Shown here one piece after another: positions 1 to 10,117 of a DNA stretch of 64,000 nucleotides. The stretch is from Siniperca chuatsi (lineage: Eukaryota > Chordata > Actinopteri > Centrarchiformes > Sinipercidae), in NCBI RefSeq assembly GCF_020085105.1, contig NC_058058.1, positions 5,305,675 through 5,369,674 of the forward strand. Reading direction: 5' to 3'. The notes under the pieces are model-generated. The model worked only from the letters and a program-made list of their open reading frames with translations. It was not told the origin of the DNA and searched no databases. The position numbers were made by a program, and so were the translations under genes. How positions within the stretch are numbered: the stretch's first letter is position 1; each line of letters opens with the position of its first letter.

Positions 1-224
1 AAGGACAGCTTCAGTCCAGGAGTAGTCACTAGACTCCACCTGCTCAGCCGGGACAGTGTGTCCTGTTCAGCAGTGTGTTACTACAACTGGTCAGAATCAG
101 GCAGAGACCAGCAAGACCACTATGGAGACTGGGAGGCAGTCTGTGTGTCCTGATTGGTCCATCCATCAGTCAATCATTCAGTACAACCAACAGCTGTCTC
201 CACCTGCAGATGTTGGCTCGATGC

Positions 225-1290
225 TGCTGCTGACGGACGACAACACACTGTGGTCAGCACAGTAGAGTTAATCTGATCTAATCTGCAGTTCTGCTATATA
301 TTTACAGCTGAAACCAATCACTCTTTTCATTATCAATTCTTTTATGATTCATCGACAACTATTCACTTATTTTAAAATGTCAGAAAATAGTGAAAAACGC
401 TCACAAGTTCCCCAGAGTCTGAGGTGAAATCTTTAAAAGCTTCTTTTGTCCGACCGACTCTGAACAGTTTTTAATATAAACTGATAGAAAACAGAGAAAA
501 GCTGCAAATTCTCATATTTGAGAAACTGGAACTAGAACATATTTGGCATTTTTGTTTAATAAAAGACTTAAATGATCATCTGATTATCAAAATGTTTGTC
601 AATTAATTTTCTGTTGATCAACTAATCGATGAACTGACTGATTGTTTCAGCTTGATATATGTTTATTATGGCAGAGACACGTAAAGTTAATCTAATCTAA
701 TCTGTAGTTCTACTATATATTTATATTATGGGATGGACACACTGTGTATCAGTACAGTCGAGTTAATATAATATAATCTGTATTCTACTACATATTTAGG
801 GCTCAAACTAATTATTCTTGTCATTATTGATTATGTGATTACTATTTCTTTCCGATTAATCAATACGTCGTTTACCCGTTTATACAGTATATATTATGGG
901 ATGGACACACTGTGTATCAGTACAGTCGAGTCGTGCTGTTAAACGTTTTAAACCTCTGATCTGAATGAGACATTTACCACGTCGTCCTGTCAGCCAGCTT
1001 TATTAAAACATGCTGCTGCTCCTCTCATATGGGGACCCAGCAGAAGCAGCCTGCGTCCCGTTTACAGTCCTGCTCCGTAGTTTAGGAAACCAGGCAGTAC
1101 TGTTCCTCTGTCAGCTGTGTGTTGTGAAGCTGTTGTGATGAACAGGCTCCTACAGGAGAGTTATTATGGACCAGCTCGCTGTGGGCAGTTCAGTCGAGTT
1201 ATTCTGATCTAATCTAGTGGAGATAAAGAGTTAATAATCTCTGCTGGTTATTATGGGATGGACAGAAACACTGTATCAGTGTAGTACAGC
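225..1290. repeat. Degenerate repeat array in MHC class I intron 2
   Basis: A module roughly of the form ATTATGGGATGGACACACTG, then TATCAGTACAGTCGAG, then TTAATCTGATCTAATCTG recurs near 225-290, 660-720, 725-785, 892-935, 1143-1215 and 1247-1290. Copies are imperfect, differently truncated, and separated by dispersed-repeat insertions at about 295-655 and 785-880. There is no coding signal. It lies downstream of the alpha-1 exon on the gene strand. Confidence 0.6.
295..655 (+). repeat. Dispersed teleost repeat, copy 1
   Basis: About 360 bp with a recognisable core (TGTCAGAAAATAGTGAAAAA, later GAGAAACTGGAAC) and a tail rich in ATTAATTTTCTGTTGATCAACTAATCGATGA, broken here as ATTAATTTTCTGTTGATC then AACTAATCGATGA. 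The same family recurs at 15,975-16,230 and 41,152-41,455, with a short 5' fragment at 785-880. It is a common non-coding repeat in fish genomes; its class (SINE-like or DNA MITE) is not decided by what is visible. Confidence 0.6.
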
Positions 1291-1408
1291 AGCGCCCAGT
1301 AGTCTCAGTCTCAGTAATGTTTCTGTTGAGTCTGACTGTGTTTCAGCCAAGAAAAGCCTCCATCAAACTGTTTAATCTACGAGAATAAAACACAGACAGG
1401 TGAAGAAT

Positions 1409-1410
<2 letters not shown>

Positions 1411-1446
<36 letters not shown>
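1411..1446. repeat. (TG)18 microsatellite
   Basis: Uninterrupted TG dinucleotide run in MHC class I intron 2, about 75 bp from the alpha-1 donor site. Confidence 0.95.
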
Positions 1447-1447
<1 letters not shown>

Positions 1448-1522
1448 TAACATCTGTTTACTAAAATACAGGATGAAAATATAAACAACATTTCATCAGT
1501 AGAAAGTGAAACATGAACAAAC

Positions 1523-4396
1523 CTCCAGTTTGGTTGAAGCGCTGCTTCGCAATGTCAATGTTGCCTTTGAAGACCTGCTGGGAACCCACAAAGTTCCCAG
1601 TGTTCCTCTCCCAGTACTGAGGATCTGCTGCCTTGTTCACCCAGTCCTGTTTGGGTTCTGCTTTCATGGTGTTACTGTCATAGTGAATCATCTGAACTTC
1701 ATCAACCAACCCAACAGCCACAAACTCTGGGAAGTTTGGGACTCCAGAAGACGCAGTGTAGAAATACTTCAGAGAGTGAGTCGCTGTAAGAAAAAGTTCA
1801 TGATTTCAGTTTTTAGATCACAGTTTTATAAATCACTGAACGATGTTATTTTCCTGCACACAGAATCAAAAACAGCTTCAGCACATTCAAAACTTCCTAA
1901 TAATCTCTGTTGTGCAGTCAGTAAATACAAAAATAAATGTACAGATAAAAACTTTTTGCTCCAGAAACTCTTTACTTTAATATTTCTGATGATTTTGTCT
2001 TGAAAAACGTTTTTATTCTGAAATAAAATATTAAACGAGTCAAATATTTAGCTCATGCAGTCGTGCACCGACTTTCACTGACAGGAAGCAGTTTGTAAAA
2101 CAGGCGTCATTTTGTCTCTAGTGCTGGATCTCTAGTGTGAAGTGAAACTCCAGTTGAGTTTCCAGTTAGTGGAGTCATTTATTCTTCAGGATGCTTCATC
2201 AGCAGCTTTCACTCCTCGCTGTCGTATTAGTTTGAAATCTGAAATCACAAACCTCTGAACAAAATATATACTATATATTTTATTTTCTATATTCAACAGA
2301 TTCAGACCTTTTCTGTTTGATTTTATAACATCTCTTATCGTCTCTGTCTTATAATATGAATTGTGACCAATGAAACTTACGCTTTCAGAGTCGAGTAATC
2401 ATTGATTTCATTTCTTTGTCAGAGGGTTTGTGGATTTCTAATGTTTGAGTATAAATGTTTTTTAATACAACCAACAAGAAAATAAATATCCGGCCCAGTT
2501 CCCTTGTGTATCTCACTTTCATATATCTTGATTTATGTAAACTGAAGAATTATATTTAAGTTTAACTCCCAATATCTTTGATAACCAATATTTTGTTTTA
2601 AAACCAAATCTTCTGTATTTTATGACAATCCCAGAAACACTTTAACTGACAACGCTCTGTATTTAAGAAAGTAATATTTTTATTTCTCATGAAGTCTTTC
2701 TGTACAGTTTCTATTAGTATCAGTGAGAAACTGGATTAAAAGCAGATTTTTTTATTAACTTTAATAAACTTTGATAAATTCAAACGTTGCCTCCACCATG
2801 AACTAAACATATTATATTATATATTTATTCTTGTTTTTTTTTTAAATATCAACAGAGTTGACTTTCTGCAGGTGTTTGTGAGTTTTGCCAGTTAAATTAT
2901 TGTTGATTTCAGAATCCTTCACTGTCCTCTGCTGTCTGAATGCATGTAGATCATATTTCTGTGTTAAGCTGCACTTTAAAAATTCTCCACTGGTCGCATC
3001 AAAAAAAGTTTTTGCAAATCTGTCCAAGAATAAATCGATTACCTGTTAATAGATCAAATCCCTGAACAGTTTACTGGATTTTTGAGGCCGATACTGATAT
3101 CGCTACTTTTAGAAATGAAAGATATTTATAGAAATTAAAAGGCTGATATATCGGTTGATAGTTTTTATTTTTTTAAATATAGACACATAACATAAAGAAT
3201 AAGTTTTTGTGACCAAGATACAAACTGAGCAGAACATGTCAGAGTTAGAAAATAAACCTGTCAGCGCTCTCTGGTGGACAAACTGTGTAAATGAGCTCAA
3301 ACCTAATTTGGCTTTTCTGTTCTTCAGTTTCTTGTTACTTATCGGCCGACATTTACACTTACCGCTGATATCAGGTTATTGCAGATATATCTGTGGCCGA
3401 TTGATCATCTGGCTCTACTAAACAGCCTGCTACTGTACACACAGTCAGTGTAATAACTACCTGTGTGATGGAATCAGACCCAGCTAACAAACTCAGGATG
3501 GACGAACTGCGTTAAAGCAGATGTGTGTTTCAGTGTGTGGAGTCAAACTGTGTCATTCTCTGGTGAATCTCTTAAATTGCTGTTTAAATATTATATCATT
3601 TAAGAAAATATCTAGAGGTCAAACAATACGAACTTAATATTTATGTTCAGCAGGTTTTACTTAATTATGTGTGTGTTTTTCTGTGTGCACATAATTGTGT
3701 TAATTGGACACAATTCAGATGCAGTGACGTTTATCGAGACTGTGAAAATATGTTAATTTTGCCTAATGAAGGAAAAAAACCGAATACTGTTTAACATAAT
3801 TTCTAAATTAATAATCATGATTAATAACACTAAATTAACGACAACACACTTTTTATATAAAACGGTCACGAGTAACTTAAAGACTGAATTTTGCGCTACA
3901 TCCTAGTTTTGTTTTCACGCCTTGTTTTCATGTTTTTGCTTATTGTCTTGATTTAACGGAGTGTGTGTTGGACTGTTCTGCGCTGCTCTGTTGCCAGTTA
4001 AGGTCGACGCAGTCTGATCGATCTTAAGAGTCCGGATATTATAAAATAAAGTCCCAAATAACGGGAAAGAAAAGACAAATACACTTTTTAACAGCTATTT
4101 TCAGAAATATATCAGGATTTCCTTCTAACAGTAACTATTAGGGATCAATGAGGTGAACAGACGGGATTTACTATCGTGAACTTTAAAATAATGGGTTTGT
4201 TACTTTTTAATATTTCTATAATTAAACAACTGAACATCAAAGATTCAAAAGAACCTTAAATTCACATTAACAGTATATAAAGACACGACGCATTTTTTTC
4301 TTTTACAATCAACTAACTTAAAAAAAACCTTAACTCACCTGCATCTGCGCCATGCAGACCTATTCCCAGGAGAGCCAGGAGGACCAGGGTCTTCAT
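1523..4396 (-). CDS. MHC class I heavy chain (U-type), 5' part: leader and alpha-1 exons
   Basis: Two coding exons of a classical-looking class I heavy chain, the ER-to-surface peptide presenter. Exon 1 (4396-4339) encodes a signal peptide beginning MKTLVLLALLGIGLHGADA; exon 2 (1783-1523, 261 bp) encodes the alpha-1 domain. Both splice sites are canonical and the phase-1 junction restores the mature start ATHSLKYFYT. Seen in alpha-1: the Tyr of KYFYT at the position of human Tyr7, the Tyr of QYWERNT at the position of Tyr59, and an N-glycosylation site NQT at the place of human Asn86. These are hallmarks of classical peptide-binding molecules. The alpha-2, alpha-3 and membrane exons are not visible between 1 and 1522, so intron 2 exceeds 1.5 kb and the gene continues beyond the left edge. 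Intron 1 is about 2.6 kb. No break is seen in the two exons. The fish locus name cannot be decided from alpha-1 alone. Confidence 0.93.
3080..3420. repeat. Probable miniature element with GGCCGATA-type ends in MHC class I intron 1
   Basis: The left side reads GAGGCCGATACTGATATCGC and the right side contains ATCGGCCGACATTTAC followed by CTGTGGCCGATTGATC, with CTGATATATCGGTTGATAG inside. Such repeated GGCCGAT/ATCGGCC blocks are typical of a widespread fish miniature element. The exact ends and any target duplication could not be fixed. Confidence 0.4.
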
Positions 4397-4546
4397 CGTG
4401 TCCTGTCGCATCAAAAGCTTTGATAGATTAACGACTAATATGATTCTTTATCCAGAGAAACAGATAATGTAGGCCTGCTTTCAAGGAGGACTAAGGCTGA
4501 AATGAGGAGAAGAGAAGATGGACGCTTAAATCAACCTCCAGTTGAG

Positions 4547-4632
4547 CCAATGGGAATTTAGTCTGAGCTGAACGTCACTTATAACTCGGTAAAACTGACC
4601 CACTCAGGTTGTTAACGAAAGTGAAAGTAAAC
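4547..4632 (-). promoter_or_regulatory. MHC class I promoter: ISRE and SXY-like module
   Basis: Upstream of the class I start codon, read on the gene strand: an interferon-stimulated response element (plus-strand GAAAGTGAAAGTAAAC at 4617-4632), then TGACGT (4577-4572), which matches the CRE-like X2 box, then ATTGG (4551-4547), an inverted CCAAT that matches the Y box, about 20 bp from X2. This order and spacing is that of the class I promoter bound by IRFs and by RFX/CREB/NF-Y with NLRC5. A clear X1 box was not identified. Motifs are seen in the sequence; the function is inferred from the family. Confidence 0.75.
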
Positions 4633-7600
4633 TGAGCTCATTTCAGCCTGTGGGAGAGGATGGGGAGACATGCGGGCCTTTATGTCGCTGTCTCATCTTT
4701 GTTCGTATGAAAGGAGTATCAAACCTGCTGCTGCTCAGATCTTGTGTAATGTTTTGTAGGCTGATGTGATGTAATGTGCAGACGTGTGTTCTGTAAATAT
4801 GGTTCTTAGTTGCTGAATGCAGTGATTCCCACAGTTGTAAAATAAGAACTACAGTTATTACTACCCAAAACGAAGAAGCAGTTTTCTGAACACTTTGGGT
4901 CTTTTCAAGATTAGTGATCAGTTTGTCAAATTTAAAGCTACACCACCAACAATTCCTGCTCCATTTAATGACAAACCAAACAACATAATAGTCCTTATAT
5001 GTTCTGAAATGGTGTTTGAGCTTTAAAACAATCACTGAAACATTTTTGGGACCCTGCCAGGGTCACATGATAATCTGGGAGATGGGCACATGCGTTGGTT
5101 TAAAACTAATATAAACCTTAAAATTATTAATGAACAAATCTCAACAAAACTTGGGGGCAAAATCTGACAGCGCAACTACACAGGAAGACTAGAACAGCAG
5201 GACTGTTCAAGGACACGTCGTGTGTTTCTCTGTACCTTCATAACCAGGTATGAGCACTGCTTTTTCAGGTCTGGTGATGATGTCATCCTCCACACCTGAA
5301 ACACAGGTGTGTAGTCACACCTCCTCCAGTCTTCAGATATGACTTTCAGGTCACTCACTAAACATTTTAAAACAGTTATGTTTTGTGTTGTTAAAACGTT
5401 TGTTTACATCAAGCTTTTAAATCAGCCGATCAGATGTAATCAGTTAAGATAAAATCCTTACTTTTCATCTTAAATCAAAATGTTCAGTTACAGATGTGAA
5501 TGCATCTGTAGTTTATGCTTTATATCATCACAACTTCAGTAGCAATCAATTTCACCTCAATCATCTTGCTACAGTGCAGGGCTCATTTCCTTTTTAAATG
5601 TTTTGCTCATTTTATCATGAACTGAATCTGGAGCCAGTAGGCCACGCTTCACATGATGGGATCTGTGACATTTACACTAGCTGGCAAACTGAGCAACAAA
5701 TAAATGTGCATAAGTTTAATGCAAATAATTCAGGAAACTAAAATGAGCAAGGGCAGGTTTAGAAAGGTTTAGTTTACTTCCAAAATATACTAATACCATA
5801 GACCCGTTTTTATTCATGTTACAGTAAAACATCATATATACATGTAAACTTCAGAGCTGAGTTTTCTGTGGGTTCGTCATTTGATCCATTTTTCATACAA
5901 AAATATTAATAAATGCTGCTTCAAAGCCTCATTGCACCATATAAATGTAAAAGATATTCACTTCATTTTGGTGGTGTGTGACTCTTTTGTTTATGTTTGG
6001 ATTACAGATTGTGTCTAAAACATGTTCACTTCTCGTGCAAAGCAGAAGGATTCTCTTAGAAGTTCAATGTTGCCGACTCCTCATGGACTGGAGTTCATCC
6101 TCCATCTTCAAACTGTCACTCTGTTCGGACAAATAAATAAGCAATCAAAAATAAACAGTGCAAAAAGTAATGATGTATCAATAATGTATAAACAATGGAA
6201 AGGTGTCAAACCGCCATGATTGAGCTGAAAACGTCTGGTCCATCCTTTGTGCAGCAGCTGAACAGTTTTTTGTTAAATTTCGCAACTTGTTAAATTATGA
6301 GACATAACGAGTTGCGCACGTACAGGCCGAGGGGGCTGCAAGCTACATTCACCAACACTTAATGCCAGATCAGTCAACACTGAGTTTAAATACAGTTTGC
6401 ACTCTCAAAGCACATGACTGGTCTTACCAATACGGTGATATGCTCTCAGCACGTGACATGTCCAAACTTTTGCTCACAGAATCAATTGTCATTAGTCATG
6501 CTGTCTGTTATTGCCTACTCCAAAATTACAAAAGAGATTTTATTTTATATATAACCCATCCGTAGATCATGTTAATTACAGTCTAGTTTCCAAATATAAA
6601 CAAGGATATTAGACAAAGTGCTACCAAACACTTATAAACATCGGAAACAATAGGCTTACTATAGTAACGTTATTGCCTGTTACTAATACTGACATTATTC
6701 TTCATATAGCTGTCATTCCTATTATTATTAACTTATTAATATTACCACTACCATTACATTATAATTATTTTAAAATTCTAGGTATTTGCATTGTGCCTCC
6801 CTCTCCTAACACAGACTTTATTATTTTACCCAGTGGACCCAAATGTCGAGTACAGAAGCTAATGCCTGGATAATGTTTTGGTTTGGGGCTATTAAGTGTT
6901 TAACAAACACAGAAATGAAACTCTCCAGGTGACAACATACATGAATTATCTGGAACAGGCAGAAGCAGTGAGCCACCCTGAACCTACCCACAATGCAACT
7001 CAGTGATCTCCTTTCTTCTGTCTCTCTGTCAAAGCCTGCTGCTCCTGTTTCTGCTATGAGGTCACCGCAAACTAAACTGGTACAAACCGCGGCTATGGAT
7101 GATACACCTCAACGGTATTAATGGTAGTTTCCTCTTCCGGAGTCTTGCATAGTGTTAGAGCTCCATCACTGGACAGAAACAGCACTTCCCTCTAAGTGCT
7201 GTTTCTGGGAAATCACGTGATGAGTCTGTCGTTTCTCTGTTTGTGTGGGCGTGGCACAGAGATCTGGCATGATTTGCACACTTTGGCCGTGGTTAGTATC
7301 TCATCTGTCCCTGCCAGGACATCGAAGCTTCTTGTCCTTCTTGTTTTGCCACATTCCTCTGGTGTCAAAGAAAATACTGTCTGCAGAACAGTAATCAACG
7401 CGATCAGTAAAACTTCAGTGATGTTGGACTGAAAAGTCACAGATAAAGTGTGTTTAATTGGCTTTAAGTACATAAGAAACTGCACCATATAAAGGAAAAT
7501 AGCCCATTTGGTGAAGATACTGAATGGGAATTAGTTGTACTTATCATAAAGCAGATGTGTTGTATTTAGTCTAGAAGAATAACAAGATGGGAGTGTCTGT

Positions 7601-8185
7601 GAAAAAAAGGTGTTTTTGTATGGCGAGACTCATCTTGTTAAGAGCTAGATAAAAACAAAGGTTGTATGCGTGTTCATTGTTTCTGCTGTCCTTGTCCTCA
7701 TCTGACCTCTGTTCTCACAGACTGGATTCTAGTCCTGAGAGTTTGCAGCCTCACATGTCCACTTGCTTCTGGCTAATCTCCCCTTTTCTGGATTAAAGGA
7801 GTCCCGCTGCGCACAGACCAGCTGTGCACACGCTCCAAACAACCGTAGTTATGATGAATCTCAGGTGCAGGTCAGTTTCTAACAGATGAACAGAACAGAG
7901 AAAGCAAAGAAAGGACACATAAAGGTAGGGGAACACGTCCAGACCAAGTCCTGGTGGATTATTGCATGGCAGAGGGCGCCATCTGCCGGTAGAGCTGGAG
8001 AACTTCTCATTGCACAATTTAAACTATGTCAGGCTGTATTTTCTTTCAGGTTCTGGTAAAGGGTTTGTCTTGGAGTTTCCAGTCAGTTTTATTTTCAGGT
8101 ATAACTTTACTTATGAGGTCATTAAACGGTGATTATTTATTTGTTTATTTATCTTTTATTTTGAAATTATGACCGGAACTTCACC
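4633..8185. other. Spacer between the divergent MHC class I and tapbp promoters
   Basis: About 3.5 kb of AT-rich DNA. Open frames here (for example near 4643-5035, 7196-7488 and 7793-8017) show no recognisable domain, no matching splice partners and overlap antisense frames, so they are not called as genes. No RNA gene was recognised. Confidence 0.6.
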
Positions 8186-8208
8186 GGAAGTGAAAGTAAA
8201 ATGAAACC
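8186..8208 (+). promoter_or_regulatory. ETS/IRF composite and ISRE-like element of tapbp
   Basis: GGAAGTGAAA (8186-8195) fits the ETS-IRF composite consensus GGAANNGAAA and runs on into AGTAAAATGAAAC, giving consecutive GAAA-type half sites as in an ISRE. It lies about 75-95 bp upstream of the tapasin start codon. Tapasin is interferon-inducible in vertebrates, so this is the likely control element; binding is inferred. Confidence 0.65.
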
Positions 8209-8279
8209 CGACTTGAAGGGGAAAACCAACCATCTAAACTCTACTTTGTTCGTGAAATAACTGCAAAGAGTTGCACCTG

Positions 8280-10035
8280 ATGGCGAAGGGAAGACATACA
8301 GTCATGACCAACTTCTCTACAATCTACAAACTGTCCCTGGTTGCAGTTATCTGCTTCATCCAAGGTAACGTTAAGCAAATATCTGTCGATTTTCTTTTAA
8401 ATATCTCTCGATATTTTATCTCTGCTGCGGCGTTGCCCTGCTCAAATACACGAAATATACTTCTTTTATGCAAATGCAGTATAACTGTAGCCAGGACGCG
8501 TGTTTTCTGATGTAATGAAGTAACTGTTAACCCAAACTCCGTGAGAAAATGGGCATAGTTAATGTTAATGTGCATGTCGTTAATTGCAGCAAATTCTGAG
8601 AATATTAATTAAGACCTTTTTGGTTATACCTCATTAACAATCATTAATAATTTCAGAAAAATCCAAATATAGCAAAACAAGTGTCTACTATATTTTGACA
8701 ATGAAAGCAGTGTGCAAAACGACTTTAACTTAAAATGTCAGGCTATTAAAATGTGCGATTCTTCGTGAAACATATATGCCGAATTTAGCATAAGATCCAG
8801 TCACGTAATATAATGTCTCAACTTATTTCCTAGTTATCATATACTTTTAGCTTTAGCATAGATTACGTTAAATTACGGTATGTTTCTAAATAGAGTTTGG
8901 TGTGAAGCGTTCAGTGCAGTAACGTGCTCTGTTACACCCAGTGGAAACAGCTCGCGGTGTCCTCACCTCAGTTAATTAATACAGAGGAGACAAATAAAAT
9001 CCCTACAACATGGCGTAAATATTACAGAGAAAACTAAAGGAAAGAAAATGCAGGCTGGTATCCGCCCATTTGGTCAGAATTCTTGTACAAAGTCCAAACA
9101 TTGACATGAAAAAGCTGGAGAGTAAAGTGAAAGTAAGACCCCGAAAAGAGAAAGAGAAAACAGTTTTATTTTTATCTGTCAGGGTTTAATTCCTGCAAGG
9201 CCTTATGTAGCATGATACACTCAACGCTACTCATAATTCCTTCTGTATTTTGTATTTCCTGCAACATGTCTTATTTAACATAACTGTAGGAGATGAATTC
9301 TGTAATAGGTTTTGAAAGGATACTAGACACACCGAGTAGCAAAATTATGATTTGTTGGTAAATATGAGGGGGATGTTTGAGTGTTTCCACTGAAGAATAC
9401 AAATTCCTATGGACTACTATCAGAATATAGTGTGATTGAAATATTGTGCTCATGTTTCACAGTGGGTCTTTTTTTATTCATTGTTAATTTATTGTTACAT
9501 CTGTTGCCTAAAGCCTGCAGCAGCAGCTGTCCAGTGTTGGAGTGCTGGTTTGTGCAGGAGAAGGTGGGTCGAGGAGGAGGTTTAGCTGCAGCCACAAGCC
9601 AAGAAAAATCCCTGCTTCACATCAGAACAGACGCAGGCAGCCACACAGCCGAGTCCCAACAGGCTCCAACCGACATCAACCCTGACAGAGTCTACTTTAT
9701 TACCGGTTGGTAACACTGAACAGGATGTGTAAACGCACAGAGTGCGTGAGAGTGAGTGTGCATTGTGCTTTCATGCTCTCTGCTGTTCATTGTGTGTAGA
9801 TACAGTAAGTGTCGCAAATTTGTTGCATTTCAAGGCTCAAGGTTCAGCTTTATTGTCATTATACGATACAGGATTGCACAATGAAATGCACTTGTAGCCC
9901 CCCTCAATGCTAGTACGCACACAACATGTATAAGCAGATATTCAAATAACAATAGAATAAAATAATAAAATAGGCAATAAAATAGAACAAAGTGTATAAA
10001 AGAAGCACTAAAGGAAGAAAGGAAAAACACTGTGT

Positions 10036-10117
<82 letters not shown>

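Noticed and set aside
1-1522. Search for class I alpha-2 or alpha-3 exons
   Set aside because: No frame on the minus strand resembles these domains; the region is intronic repeats.
1506-2003. 165-aa plus-strand open frame over the MHC class I alpha-1 exon
   Set aside because: It is the antisense shadow of the alpha-1 exon and intron; no domain or independent splice support.
7196-7488. Overlapping frames on both strands in the class I-tapbp spacer
   Set aside because: No recognisable domain, no start context or splice partners; overlapping antisense frames are expected by chance.
9120-9140. ISRE-like AAAGTGAAAGTAAG in tapbp intron 1
   Set aside because: A single weak half-site cluster; the promoter-proximal element at 8186-8208 is a much better candidate.
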